Shown here: one piece after another, positions 32,594-41,946 of the stretch | Layout of the letters: the number at the start of each line of letters is the position of its first letter | Position numbering within the stretch: the first letter of the stretch is position 1 | Origin: Flavihumibacter cheonanensis | GTDB taxonomy: Bacteria; Bacteroidota; Bacteroidia; Chitinophagales; Chitinophagaceae | Direction of reading: 5' to 3' | Assembly (NCBI RefSeq): GCF_022352215.1 | Contig: NZ_JAKRWF010000004.1 | Span: forward strand, 372,001 to 436,000 | Length of the DNA: 64,000 bases | Notes under the pieces: generated by a model | Database searches by the model: none | What the model was told of the DNA's origin: nothing | Seen by the model: the letters and a program-made list of their open reading frames with translations, nothing else | Program-made: the position numbers and the translations under genes

Positions 32594-33667
32594 ATGATAC
32601 AACTTGCAATAGACCTGGCCTTTGTACTGGAGAAAGCTATCCTGATTGGAGGCATTATCTCCGTATCGCTGCTGGTGGCCATGTATTCTACCTGGGCAGA
32701 ACGTAAGGTAGCCGGTTTCATGCAGGACCGCCTGGGTCCGAACCGCGCGGGTCCCTTTGGTTTGTTCCAGCCCCTGGCAGATGGTTTGAAACTCTTCATG
32801 AAAGAAGAGATCATTCCCAATGCTTCCAATAAGTTCCTTTTTATCCTGGGACCTGGTCTGGCTATGATGACCGCCATGATGACCAGCGCAGTGATTCCCT
32901 GGGGAAAACAGATTGAAATTTTCGGTCGCACAGTAGATCTGCAGATCGCTGATATCAATATTGGTATCCTGTACATTTTTGCTGTACTCAGCATGGGTGT
33001 ATATGGTATCATGATTGGTGGATGGGCTTCCAATAACAAGTTCTCCCTGCTGGCTGCCCTGCGTGGTGCATCCCAGATGATTTCTTATGAACTGGCCATG
33101 GGCTTGTCTATCATCGCCCTGCTAATGCTGACCGGTTCCCTGAGTCTGAAAACCATTGTGGAGTTGCAGAGTGCATCCGGAGGATGGTGGAATATTGTGT
33201 ATCAGCCACTAGGTTTTCTGATCTTCATCGTTTGTGCCTTTGCAGAATGTAACCGTACTCCCTTTGACTTACCGGAAGCAGAGAACGAATTGAATTTTGG
33301 ATATCACCAGGAATATTCTTCCATGAAGCTGGGTTTTTACTTGTTTGCGGAATATATCAATATGTTCATGAGCAGTGTGCTGATGGCAACCCTTTATTTC
33401 GGTGGATACGATATTCCATTTGTTAATGATGCCAGTCTGATTGAAAGCATGGGAATGAATATGGTAGCTGTGTTGCAGGGCTTGTCGCTCTTCCTGAAAG
33501 CTGCCTTTTTCATATTTGTGTTCATGTGGGTGCGCTGGACCATCCCGCGCTTCCGTTATGATCAGTTGATGCACCTCGGATGGAAAGTAATGATTCCGTT
33601 GGCGCTGATCAATATGCTGATAACAGCCATCGTAGTATTGGTTCGTGAGAACGGATGGCCATTCTGA
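32594..33667 (+). CDS. nuoH: NADH-quinone oxidoreductase subunit H
   Basis: A 357-aa membrane subunit with about eight helices, lining the quinone entry channel. Diagnostic blocks: WAERKVAGFMQDRLGPNRAGP, LLAALRGASQMISYELAMG, FAECNRTPFDLPEAENEL and GYHQEYSSMKLGFYLFAEY. Starts 9 nt after nuoG. Confidence 0.96.
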   Translation: MIQLAIDLAFVLEKAILIGGIISVSLLVAMYSTWAERKVAGFMQDRLGPNRAGPFGLFQPLADGLKLFMKEEIIPNASNKFLFILGPGLAMMTAMMTSAVIPWGKQIEIFGRTVDLQIADINIGILYIFAVLSMGVYGIMIGGWASNNKFSLLAALRGASQMISYELAMGLSIIALLMLTGSLSLKTIVELQSASGGWWNIVYQPLGFLIFIVCAFAECNRTPFDLPEAENELNFGYHQEYSSMKLGFYLFAEYINMFMSSVLMATLYFGGYDIPFVNDASLIESMGMNMVAVLQGLSLFLKAAFFIFVFMWVRWTIPRFRYDQLMHLGWKVMIPLALINMLITAIVVLVRENGWPF

Positions 33668-33720
33668 TTGGAATCAAACTTGGCCTGTAACCAGTTTAAA
33701 AATATTTTTACGCCCGAATT

Positions 33721-34266
33721 ATGCAAATGCTCACCAATAGATCCAAAGCAGTAGATCGTCATCCAATGACGGTGTGGGAGAAAATGTACCTGCCGGCGAT
33801 TGCCAAAGGAATGAGTATCACTCTGTCGCATTTCTTTAAGAAGAAACCAACCATCAATTATCCGGAGGAGACAAGACCCTTCAGTCCGGTCTTCCGTGGC
33901 TTGCATATTCTCAACCGCGATGAGGAAGGCAGAGAGAATTGTACTGCCTGTGGTTTGTGTGCTGTTGCTTGTCCGGCTGAAGCCATCACCATGGAAGCGG
34001 CTGAACGTAAGGAGGGTGAAGAGCATCTGTACCGCGAAGAAAAATATGCAGCGAAATACGAGATCAATATGTTGCGTTGCATCTTCTGTGGATTGTGTGA
34101 GGAAGCCTGTCCGAAAGATGCGATTTACCTGAGTGAAACCTTTGCTCCATCCAATTATAAGAGGGAAGGATTTATTTATGGTAAGAACGATCTCCTGATT
34201 CCGGATCCGAAAAAAGAACCGGAGCTCTACCAGAAAGCGGTAGGGGAGAGAGCCCGAAAAAAGTAA
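33721..34266 (+). CDS. nuoI: NADH-quinone oxidoreductase subunit I
   Basis: A 181-aa ferredoxin-like subunit with two [4Fe-4S] sites (N6a, N6b): CTACGLCAVACPAEAI and CIFCGLCEEACPKDAI. The N-terminal ~60 residues include an amphipathic helix that docks on the membrane arm (KGMSITLSHFFKKKP). Passes electrons from NuoG clusters to NuoB. Confidence 0.95.
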   Translation: MQMLTNRSKAVDRHPMTVWEKMYLPAIAKGMSITLSHFFKKKPTINYPEETRPFSPVFRGLHILNRDEEGRENCTACGLCAVACPAEAITMEAAERKEGEEHLYREEKYAAKYEINMLRCIFCGLCEEACPKDAIYLSETFAPSNYKREGFIYGKNDLLIPDPKKEPELYQKAVGERARKK

Positions 34267-34300
34267 CAGACATCTTTACAAGTAACTGCGAACAACAAAC

Positions 34301-34798
34301 ATGAACATCACAGAAATATTATTTTGGTTGCTGACTGCGGTCGCCCTGGGGGGTGCCCTGTTGGTTGTTACCAGTAAGAACCCGGTTTATAGTGTGCTGG
34401 CACTCATCGCCACTTTCTTTGCATTATCCGGACATTATATCCTGCTCAACGCACAATTCCTGGCAGTAGTGAACCTGATCGTATATGCAGGTGCCATCAT
34501 GGTACTGTTTCTGTTCGTGATCATGCTCATGAACCTGAACACTGAAACAGAACCACAGAAAAACAAATGGCTGAAGCTGGCGGGAACGATTGCCGGTGGC
34601 TGTTTCCTGCTAGTACTGGTGGCGGCTTTAAGAGATGCGGACAGTAAATCTACCATGGCGCTGGTGGGTAGTGGTGATACGGGATTGATTCAAAACCTGG
34701 GAAAGGCGCTTTTCAATGAGTATGTGATTCCGTTTGAAATCAGCAGTGTGCTGTTTTTGAGTGCGATGGTGGGGGCAGTGGTGCTGGGGAAGAAGTGA
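34301..34798 (+). CDS. nuoJ: NADH-quinone oxidoreductase subunit J
   Basis: A 165-aa membrane subunit with five predicted helices. Typical block: SKNPVYSVLALIATFFALSG and the conserved helix FLAVVNLIVYAGAIMVLFLF (the pi-bulge helix of complex I). The terminal codons KK-stop coincide with the start of a GTGAAA repeat array that fills the 89-nt gap to nuoK. Confidence 0.94.
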   Translation: MNITEILFWLLTAVALGGALLVVTSKNPVYSVLALIATFFALSGHYILLNAQFLAVVNLIVYAGAIMVLFLFVIMLMNLNTETEPQKNKWLKLAGTIAGGCFLLVLVAALRDADSKSTMALVGSGDTGLIQNLGKALFNEYVIPFEISSVLFLSAMVGAVVLGKK

Positions 34799-34866
34799 GA
34801 AGAAGTGAAAGGTGAAAGGTGAGAAGTGAAAAGACGTGAAAGGTGAAAAGTGAAAGGTGAAAGAAA
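34793..34866. repeat. GTGAAA-type array between nuoJ and nuoK
   Basis: About ten imperfect copies of 7-8-nt GTGAAAG / GTGAGAA / GTGAAAA words with one GACGTGAAAG interruption, starting at the nuoJ stop codon. Same family as the arrays at 31372, 29472 (opposite strand) and 40081. Confidence 0.82.
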
Positions 34867-34887
34867 CAACTAAAAAGATTATATAAG

Positions 34888-35229
34888 ATGCCTATAAATC
34901 TCTACATATTCCTGGCGCTGGCCCTGTTTTCGATTGGGGTGATTGGCGTGCTGACAAGGCGGAATGCCATCATCATTTTCATGTGTATTGAATTGATGTT
35001 AAATGCCGTGAACCTGTTACTGGTAGCGTTTTCTAAAATGCACCTCGCAGATAGCATGGCAGCAGGAGCAGCACCTACCCTTACCAATGGGGTAGACGCG
35101 CAATTATTTGTATTCTTTATCATGGTGGTGGCAGCAGCAGAAGTGACAGTGGGATTAGCCATTATAGTTATGATGTACCGTAATATCCATTCGGTGGATG
35201 TGAATTTCCTGAACAGACTGAAAAACTGA
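34888..35229 (+). CDS. nuoK: NADH-quinone oxidoreductase subunit K
   Basis: A 113-aa three-helix membrane subunit of the MrpC/NuoK type. Blocks: [21 protein letters not shown] followed closely by [14 protein letters not shown] (with the conserved membrane Glu) and [17 protein letters not shown] (second Glu); the first block spans about residues 17-37. Part of the proton path. Stop is 1 nt before nuoL. Confidence 0.95.
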   Translation: MPINLYIFLALALFSIGVIGVLTRRNAIIIFMCIELMLNAVNLLLVAFSKMHLADSMAAGAAPTLTNGVDAQLFVFFIMVVAAAEVTVGLAIIVMMYRNIHSVDVNFLNRLKN

Positions 35230-35230
35230 T

Positions 35231-37132
35231 ATGAACAATATTATCGATTACGTTTGGCTGGTTCCCCTCTTTCCGTTGGTAGGTTTCCTTCTAAACGGTT
35301 TGCTGAGAAATTATTTGTCTAAGTCGCTGAGTGGAATCATCGGCTCCGGTGTTATCCTGGCTTCCTTTGTTGTAAGTATCCTGCTTTTCATGCAGGTAAA
35401 GGGAGGCTCTACCGGTGTGGTAACCCTGTTCAACTTTATTGAATTTGGAAAAACGTCTATTCCTTTTGCGTTCCAGGTAGATCAGTTAAGCAGTCTGTTC
35501 CTGCTGATCATTACAGGAATCGGTTTCCTGATTCACCTCTATTCTACGGCTTACATGCACGAGGAAACAGCTCCTCATTTCGCGCGCTACTTCGCCTACC
35601 TGAACCTCTTCGTGTTCTCGATGTTGCTGCTGGTGCTGGGCTCCAACTATGTGATCATGTTCATCGGTTGGGAAGGAGTGGGACTCTGTTCTTATTTACT
35701 GATCGGTTACTGGTTTAAAAATATTGAGTACACTGGTGCGGCGAAGAAGGCTTTTGTGATGAACCGTATTGGTGATGCCGGATTTCTATTGGCGGTGTTT
35801 TATCTGCTCAGCAAACTGGGTACAGTTGGGTATGCCGATGTATTCAGCAAAGTGGATCAGTTATCCGGACAAGACCTCACGATTATAACCTTGTTATTAT
35901 TTGTAGGTGCAACCGGTAAAAGTGCTCAGATTCCTTTGTACACCTGGTTACCGGATGCAATGGCGGGTCCGACTCCCGTATCTGCCCTGATCCACGCGGC
36001 TACCATGGTTACCGCAGGTATCTACATGATCGCGAGAAGTAATATTTTATATACACTGGCGCCCGTTACACAAACAGTGGTGGCGGTAATTGGAATTGCA
36101 ACTGCCTTGCTGGCAGCCAGTATCGCGCTGAAGCAAAACGATATCAAAAAAGTACTGGCTTATTCTACGGTTAGCCAACTGGGTTATATGTTCCTCGCTT
36201 TGGGTGTGGGAGCTTATACCGGCGCTGTTTTCCACGTAATGACGCACGCTTTCTTCAAAGCCCTGTTGTTCCTGGGTGCAGGTTCGGTTATTCATGCCAT
36301 GCACCACGAGCAGGATATTCGTAATATGGGTGGCTTGAAAAAATACCTGCCAACCACACATATCACTTTTCTGATTGCCTGTTTTGCGATTGCCGGTATT
36401 ATTCCTTTCTCTGGTTTCTTCTCCAAAGATGAAATCCTGGCGGCCGCCTTTGCCAACAACCCCGTGTATTATGTACTGGGTGCGATTGGTGCACTGATGA
36501 CCGCTTTTTATATGTTCCGTTTGTACAGCATGACCTTCCAGGGAAGCTTCAGAGGAACCCATGAACAGGAACACCACCTGCATGAATCCCCTGCAGCGAT
36601 GACCATTCCATTAGTTATCCTGGCGATCTTCAGCTTTGCCGGTGGTTTGGTAGGTATCCCTGAAGTGCTGATGCATGGCGGTCACCAATTGAATGAATTT
36701 CTGGCACCCGTGTTTGCAGAATCAACCCGCAGAATGACTCCGCATACTATTGACCATACGCTGGAACTGATCCTGATGTTTGGCCTGATGGCGGTTATCC
36801 TGGTGATTATCATTTTTGCCTGGAAGAAATTCAGTAGCTATCAGAAAACAGATGCGGAAGAAACTGGATTGGGTAAAGTATTGCAGAACAAATGGTATGT
36901 GGATGAGCTGTATGAAGCAGTTATCACCAAACCGGTAAATGCATTTGGAAAAGGACTGGAAAAACTGGATCGCTTTGGAATTGATTGGGTGGTGAATGGA
37001 GTTGGAAGAAGTGTGCAGTATGCGAGTCGCCAGTTCCGCTTATTGCAAAGTGGCCAGGTAGGCAGTTATATATTGCTGATGGTGCTGGGTATGATCCTGT
37101 TGTTCGTGTTGCAGGTGTTCTTGAAGAAATAA
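35231..37132 (+). CDS. nuoL: NADH-quinone oxidoreductase subunit L
   Basis: A 633-aa antiporter-like proton-pumping subunit with about 16 helices, including the long lateral helix at the C-terminus. Blocks: FIGWEGVGLCSYLLIGYWF, PLYTWLPDAMAGPTPVSALI, HAATMVTAGIYMIAR and SQLGYMFLALGVGAYTGAVF. Conserved membrane Lys/Glu positions fall in these helices. Complete length. Confidence 0.96.
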   Translation: MNNIIDYVWLVPLFPLVGFLLNGLLRNYLSKSLSGIIGSGVILASFVVSILLFMQVKGGSTGVVTLFNFIEFGKTSIPFAFQVDQLSSLFLLIITGIGFLIHLYSTAYMHEETAPHFARYFAYLNLFVFSMLLLVLGSNYVIMFIGWEGVGLCSYLLIGYWFKNIEYTGAAKKAFVMNRIGDAGFLLAVFYLLSKLGTVGYADVFSKVDQLSGQDLTIITLLLFVGATGKSAQIPLYTWLPDAMAGPTPVSALIHAATMVTAGIYMIARSNILYTLAPVTQTVVAVIGIATALLAASIALKQNDIKKVLAYSTVSQLGYMFLALGVGAYTGAVFHVMTHAFFKALLFLGAGSVIHAMHHEQDIRNMGGLKKYLPTTHITFLIACFAIAGIIPFSGFFSKDEILAAAFANNPVYYVLGAIGALMTAFYMFRLYSMTFQGSFRGTHEQEHHLHESPAAMTIPLVILAIFSFAGGLVGIPEVLMHGGHQLNEFLAPVFAESTRRMTPHTIDHTLELILMFGLMAVILVIIIFAWKKFSSYQKTDAEETGLGKVLQNKWYVDELYEAVITKPVNAFGKGLEKLDRFGIDWVVNGVGRSVQYASRQFRLLQSGQVGSYILLMVLGMILLFVLQVFLKK

Positions 37133-37163
37133 TTGATCAATTGAAAGAAACGAGATTCAAATA

Positions 37164-38621
37164 ATGGTACCAGTTTTACTGATTTTGATTCCCCTGCTGA
37201 CCGGTGTCGCCCTCTTTGCAATCCGGCAGGAAGCAACCGCTAAATCGATTGCCTTGTTCTCTACACTGGTTTCGCTGGCAGTGATGCTGGCAGGCATTAG
37301 TGTATGGAATGATGCGGCCCATCTCAGCTTCAATCAAACCTGGATCGGCGCACTAAACAGTCGATTCCATTTTGAACTGGATGGCATGAGCCAGTTGCTT
37401 TGTCTGTTGACAACCTTTGCCTTTCCACTGATCATTTACAGCACCTGGAATAACAGTTATGTAGATGGCAATCGTTTCTTTGGATTGATGCTCTTATCGC
37501 AGGCCGGTTTATTAGGTGTGTTCATGGCAATGGATGCCATGTTGTTTTATTTCTTCTGGGAATTGGCATTGATTCCGTTGTATTTTCTCTGCTCCCGCTG
37601 GGGTGGTGAGAGAAGAATCCAGGTTACCATCAAGTTTTTCATTTACACATTTGTAGGATCCCTCTTCATGTTGATTGGATTGATCCTGCTGTATTTCAAA
37701 TCCGGCGGTTCTTTTGCCTGGGCGGATTATGTGAAGCTGACCTTATCAGCCCGCGAGGAAATGACCATCTTCATTTTACTGGTGGTAGCATTTGCGGTGA
37801 AAATGCCTTTGTTCCCTTTCCATACCTGGCAGCCTGATACGTATGAACAATCACCTACCGCCGTGACGATGATCCTGAGTGCGATCATGGCGAAAATGGG
37901 GGTATTTGGTTTACTGCGCTGGCTGGCTCCGGTAGTTCCGGTGGCAACTTACCAGTGGGGTGATAATTTCGCCACCCTGGCTGTGGTAGGTATGTTGTAT
38001 GCTTCGTTTGTAGCCATCAAACAGGATGATTTAAAGCGACTGGTAGCCTGGTCTTCCATTGCACACATCGGCCTGATGATCCTGGCATTGTTTGCTCCCA
38101 GCTATAGTGGTATCCAGGGCATTATGATACAGATGTTCAACCATGGTATCAATATCCTGGGAATGTGGATCGTGGTGAACGTGATCGAGCAGCAGTTTGG
38201 TACCAGAAAGATTTCTGAATTAGGCGGCCTTGCACAAAAGGCACCTGTGCTGACAATATTGATGTTGATCGTAGCACTGGCAAATATCGCGATGCCATTG
38301 ACCAATGCCTTCATTGGTGAGTTTATGATGTTCAATGGTATCTGGGGATCCACTGCTACCAAGTTCGGAATGATCTACGCAGTGGCGGGTATCATCACGA
38401 TTATCTTAAGTGCGGTATATACCCTGCGCATGGTGCAGAATGTATTTTACGGACCAACCAATGAGCGTACTGCTAATGCTACCGATATCCGATTGAATGT
38501 GCAGATTGCACTGGCTATATTGGTAGTTGGTATTGTACTCATCGGTATCTATCCCAAACCCATTTTGTCGATGACCAGCGAGCTATCACAGCAGATTCTG
38601 GACAGGATGAATTTAAAATAA
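37164..38621 (+). CDS. nuoM: NADH-quinone oxidoreductase subunit M
   Basis: A 485-aa antiporter-like proton-pumping subunit with 13-14 helices. Blocks: FFWELALIPLYFLCSRWGG, KMPLFPFHTWQPDTYEQSP, TAVTMILSAIMAKMGVFGL and VAWSSIAHIGLMILALF. Spacing to nuoL is 31 nt, to nuoN 22 nt. Confidence 0.96.
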   Translation: MVPVLLILIPLLTGVALFAIRQEATAKSIALFSTLVSLAVMLAGISVWNDAAHLSFNQTWIGALNSRFHFELDGMSQLLCLLTTFAFPLIIYSTWNNSYVDGNRFFGLMLLSQAGLLGVFMAMDAMLFYFFWELALIPLYFLCSRWGGERRIQVTIKFFIYTFVGSLFMLIGLILLYFKSGGSFAWADYVKLTLSAREEMTIFILLVVAFAVKMPLFPFHTWQPDTYEQSPTAVTMILSAIMAKMGVFGLLRWLAPVVPVATYQWGDNFATLAVVGMLYASFVAIKQDDLKRLVAWSSIAHIGLMILALFAPSYSGIQGIMIQMFNHGINILGMWIVVNVIEQQFGTRKISELGGLAQKAPVLTILMLIVALANIAMPLTNAFIGEFMMFNGIWGSTATKFGMIYAVAGIITIILSAVYTLRMVQNVFYGPTNERTANATDIRLNVQIALAILVVGIVLIGIYPKPILSMTSELSQQILDRMNLK

Positions 38622-38643
38622 ACAGCAAACGACCTGAAATAGT

Positions 38644-40020
38644 ATGAACGCAATTATTCTTTCCGCCATATTGGGTGTAGTGCTGATGTTCACCGGCATT
38701 TTTACCACCAATAAATCCACTATCCGTGCCGTTGCTGTTGGTGGTATGCTGCTGCTCCTCCTGGCTAATATCGCTGAATTGAGAGGGATGCAGTTCTTTG
38801 ATATCAATACCCGCGGTATGCTGGTATTTTCCAAACTCGGACTGCTCTTCAATACCATCGCCTTTGGAGCTATGTTGTTGTATTTTCTCTTATCCGCCCG
38901 AGATGTGCTGGAAGTAGGTGAGAACGGCGCTGATTATTTCGCCCTGATCTTCTTTATTCTTTGTGGTGTATCCATCGTTTCTTCTTTCAATAGCTTACTG
39001 TTGCTCTTCCTAGGAATTGAGATTATTTCCATTCCCTTGTACATACTAACAGGTAGCGATAAACGTAACCTGAAAAGCAATGAAGCGGCTCTGAAATATT
39101 TCCTGATGGGTGCTTTCTCTACCGGTATCATGCTGATGGGTATTGTGCTGATGTATGGTGCGAGAGCAACTTTCAGTATAGATCCAACTTTGCAGATCAC
39201 CAATGCAGGCAGAGATGTTTGGTATACCTCCGGTTTGATGCTGCTGTTCATCAGCATGGCGTTTAAAGTATCCGCAGCCCCCTTCCATTTCTGGACTCCG
39301 GATGTATATGATGGTGCGCCCACTGTGTTCACTTCCTTCATGGCAACCATTGTGAAGGCTGCGGTATTCATTGCTTTTGTGCGCCTCTTTGAATTCAGCT
39401 ACAGTGTTTCAGGATACGATTGGAAACTGATTGTATCTGTGGTGATCGCAGCTACTTTATTGATTGGAAATATTACCGCCATCTTCCAGCAAAGTGTAAA
39501 ACGCATGCTGGCTTATTCCTCCATTGCGCAGGCAGGTTTTATGTTGTTTGCGCTGTTTAGCTCCAATTCGCTTTCCAAAGAAGGTATCATCCTGTATGCC
39601 CTGGGGTATAGCCTGGCTACGATTGGGGTGTTTGCGGTGCTGATCAAGATGAAGGATTATACCTTTGAAGGCTTTAATGGCCTGGCGCGCACCCAACCGG
39701 TGCTGGCAGCTACTACTTCGATTTTCCTGTTGTCGCTGGCGGGTATTCCTCTAACCATCGGCTTTTTTGCCAAATATTTCATGCTGGCCTCCGCGGTGAA
39801 AACCGGCTCCTATTTGTGGCTGGTCATTCTGGCCATCATTTGTGCCGCGATTAGCGTGTACTACTATTTCCGCGTAATCCAGGCCATGTATTTCAAGGAG
39901 GGAGCAGGTGAAACTGTTGAGGTAACCGGGGTATTCCGCTGGTTGCTGGTCCTGGTAGCCGGACTCATCATCCTCTTCGGTATCTTCCCGAACATGATTT
40001 TGAATTATTTATACTTCTGA
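38644..40020 (+). CDS. nuoN: NADH-quinone oxidoreductase subunit N
   Basis: A 458-aa antiporter-like subunit nearest the quinone end of the membrane arm, about 14 helices. Blocks: LLFLGIEIISIPLYILTG, AAPFHFWTPDVYDGAPTVF, TSFMATIVKAAVFIAFVRLF and MLAYSSIAQAGFMLFAL. Last gene of the nuo operon; a GC-rich hairpin begins 5 nt after its stop codon. Confidence 0.96.
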   Translation: MNAIILSAILGVVLMFTGIFTTNKSTIRAVAVGGMLLLLLANIAELRGMQFFDINTRGMLVFSKLGLLFNTIAFGAMLLYFLLSARDVLEVGENGADYFALIFFILCGVSIVSSFNSLLLLFLGIEIISIPLYILTGSDKRNLKSNEAALKYFLMGAFSTGIMLMGIVLMYGARATFSIDPTLQITNAGRDVWYTSGLMLLFISMAFKVSAAPFHFWTPDVYDGAPTVFTSFMATIVKAAVFIAFVRLFEFSYSVSGYDWKLIVSVVIAATLLIGNITAIFQQSVKRMLAYSSIAQAGFMLFALFSSNSLSKEGIILYALGYSLATIGVFAVLIKMKDYTFEGFNGLARTQPVLAATTSIFLLSLAGIPLTIGFFAKYFMLASAVKTGSYLWLVILAIICAAISVYYYFRVIQAMYFKEGAGETVEVTGVFRWLLVLVAGLIILFGIFPNMILNYLYF

Positions 40021-40025
40021 TTTTT

Positions 40026-40052
40026 CACCCGTCCGGTGCCACCGGACGGGTG
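40026..40052. repeat. GC-rich inverted repeat after nuoN
   Basis: Arms CACCCGTCCGGTG (40026-40038) and CACCGGACGGGTG (40040-40052) are exact reverse complements separated by a single base. Preceded by TTTTT but not followed by a T-run, so not a textbook plus-strand terminator. The right-arm word recurs three times in tandem inside mnmE (49477-49518). Confidence 0.85.
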
Positions 40053-40080
40053 GTATCTGCTGATTTTAGCTCCGTACGCC

Positions 40081-40131
40081 TCACATCTCACGTCTGACAT
40101 TTCACTTTTGACGTCTGACATCTCACTTTTT
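40081..40131. repeat. TTTCAC / ACGTCTGACA array upstream of the FtsX-like gene
   Basis: TCACATCTCACGTCTGACAT followed by TTTCACTTTTGACGTCTGACA and TCTCACTTTT: two ~25-nt imperfect repeats related to the GTGAAA arrays in the nuo operon, in opposite orientation. Confidence 0.65.
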
Positions 40132-40145
40132 CTTACTTTCATGGC

Positions 40146-41420
40146 ATGAACATTGCCGACACGCTAAGCCTATCCATACGCACCATCCGGTCGAATAAAC
40201 TTCGTACGGGTATTACGGTGTCAATTATTGCCCTGGGTATTGCAGCCCTTATTGGGATCAACACTGCCATACAGGCCATCTCTCAGAAGTTCATGGAGAG
40301 TTTTTCCAGCATGGGTGCCAATGGCTTTACGATCCGGTACCGGTCGGCTTTCCGGTTCGACAGAGGAGAAATGAAAAAAGAAGAGAAAGGCGGAAAAAAA
40401 CTCAAGAAATCCAACACGAATAAGCCCATTACCCGCGACCAGGCAGAGGCTTTTAAAGAGCGGTATAAATTCCCTTCCAAAGTATCTTTGTCGCTAAGTG
40501 GGGGTAATAACAACGCGGCCTCCTTTGGTAATAAAAAAACCAATCCTACAGTATGGGTCAATGGAGGAGATGAGAACTACCTCGACATGAATGGCTTTGA
40601 AATAGCCGCGGGTCGCAATATCAATGAACTGGATGTAAGTACCGGCAGGAATGTATGTCTCATAGGTAAAGATGTGGCTGACAAACTTTTTGGCACCAGT
40701 AACCCAGAAGCACCTGTTGAGAAAATTATTCATGTTAACAATATTCCATTCCGGGTGATTGGCACCCTGGAACCCAAGGGCTCTACCTTTGGCCGAAGCC
40801 TGGATAATAACATCATCACCACCTATAATTCGGTGCGCCGTTTTTTCACCAGCAGTGCTTCCTCCACTTTTACCATTGGCGTAAAAACAGATGATATCAG
40901 CCTGATTGAAACTGCTATCGGAGAGGCAGAAGGCATCTTCCGGGTTATAAGGAAAAATGAAATCAAGGAAGAAAGCAATTTTCTGATCGATAAAAGTGAT
41001 GCCTTTGTGGAGCTGGCTATGCGCCAGATCGGCTGGCTGACTGGTTCTGCAGTCGTGATTGGTTTCATCACCCTGATGGGTGCTGCGATAGGTCTCATGA
41101 ATATCATGCTGGTGGCAGTTACGGAAAGAACTAAGGAAGTTGGATTGATAAAAGCCATTGGAGGAAAACAACGTAATGTGCGCTGGCAGTTCCTGCTGGA
41201 AGCCATTCTGATCAGCTTGCTGGGTGCAGTAATTGGTATCTTCATCGGTGTTTTACTGGGCAATATTGTAAGTATGCTGATGAGCACCGGGTTTGTTGTT
41301 CCCTGGCTCTGGGTCTTCCTGGGTGTACTGATCTGTTCCATTGTAGGCCTCGCCGCCGGTGCGTATCCCGCCTATAAAGCCAGCCGGTTAAATCCTATAG
41401 AGGCATTGCGGTACGAGTAA
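40146..41420 (+). CDS. FtsX/MacB-like ABC transporter permease
   Basis: A 424-aa inner-membrane protein: one N-terminal helix (ITVSIIALGIAALIGINTAI), a ~220-residue periplasmic MacB-PCD-type domain (Lys-rich EKGGKKLKKSNTNKP stretch, then GFEIAAGRNINELDV), and three C-terminal helices forming the FtsX domain, including GLMNIMLVAVTERTKEVGLI (the family signature) and the closing ASRLNPIEALRYE. Members pair with a separate ATPase for lipoprotein or peptide efflux or for mechanotransmission; no ATPase gene is adjacent. TACTTTCA, a degenerate -7 box, ends 4 nt before the ATG. Confidence 0.9.
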   Translation: MNIADTLSLSIRTIRSNKLRTGITVSIIALGIAALIGINTAIQAISQKFMESFSSMGANGFTIRYRSAFRFDRGEMKKEEKGGKKLKKSNTNKPITRDQAEAFKERYKFPSKVSLSLSGGNNNAASFGNKKTNPTVWVNGGDENYLDMNGFEIAAGRNINELDVSTGRNVCLIGKDVADKLFGTSNPEAPVEKIIHVNNIPFRVIGTLEPKGSTFGRSLDNNIITTYNSVRRFFTSSASSTFTIGVKTDDISLIETAIGEAEGIFRVIRKNEIKEESNFLIDKSDAFVELAMRQIGWLTGSAVVIGFITLMGAAIGLMNIMLVAVTERTKEVGLIKAIGGKQRNVRWQFLLEAILISLLGAVIGIFIGVLLGNIVSMLMSTGFVVPWLWVFLGVLICSIVGLAAGAYPAYKASRLNPIEALRYE

Positions 41421-41451
41421 GGCTTTGCCTGCTATTGCAACGACAAATCTT

Positions 41452-41946
41452 ATGACTTCAAAAGATTACAGGAAGATAATTTCAGACAATTTAAGCGCAG
41501 TTCTTAAAGAGCGACAGTTCAAGAAAAGAGGACCAGTGTTTAGCTATTCAAATGGTGACTTAACATATTTCATCGGAATTCAGAGTAGTCGAAGTTCCAC
41601 GGCTGATGTTCTTAAGGTGACTGTTAATACAGAAATTACTTCAAGCTTAATTTTAAAGCTTAATGACACAAGTTTGCCGATAGAAAACCAACGACATTAC
41701 ACTCGACGCATCGGCAGTTACTTAAATGACCAACAAGATAAATGGTGGATTGTTGACAGTCAACAGTCAGCGGAAATAACAGCACGTGACATAATAGCAA
41801 TCATTAAAGACAAAGTCCTTCCAAACTTTGAAGCGCTTGGCACTACAAATGATTTAGCAAGACTTTGGAAAAATGGCGGTTATATAGGAATTACAGAAGG
41901 TCAAAGAAAACACTTCCTAACTTTATTGGAGAAAGCCTCCGACTAA
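41452..41946 (+). CDS. DUF4304-like protein
   Basis: A ~164-aa cytoplasmic protein. Start taken at the ATG at 41452; an in-frame TTG at 41425 is 2 codons after the permease stop. MTSKDYRKIISDNLSAVLKE and FKKRGPVFSYSNGDLTYFIGIQ (read as two regions, residues ~1-20 and ~24-45) resemble the DUF4304 family, whose function is unknown. Base composition looks more A+T-rich than the neighbours, with many AAA/TTA codons, so it may be acquired. Its last 56 nt overlap an opposite-strand frame. Confidence 0.7.
   Translation: MTSKDYRKIISDNLSAVLKERQFKKRGPVFSYSNGDLTYFIGIQSSRSSTADVLKVTVNTEITSSLILKLNDTSLPIENQRHYTRRIGSYLNDQQDKWWIVDSQQSAEITARDIIAIIKDKVLPNFEALGTTNDLARLWKNGGYIGITEGQRKHFLTLLEKASD

Noticed and set aside
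29472-34866. GTGAAA/TTTCAC arrays as a CRISPR
   Set aside because: No constant repeat length, no unique spacers and no cas genes; these are degenerate short-word arrays.
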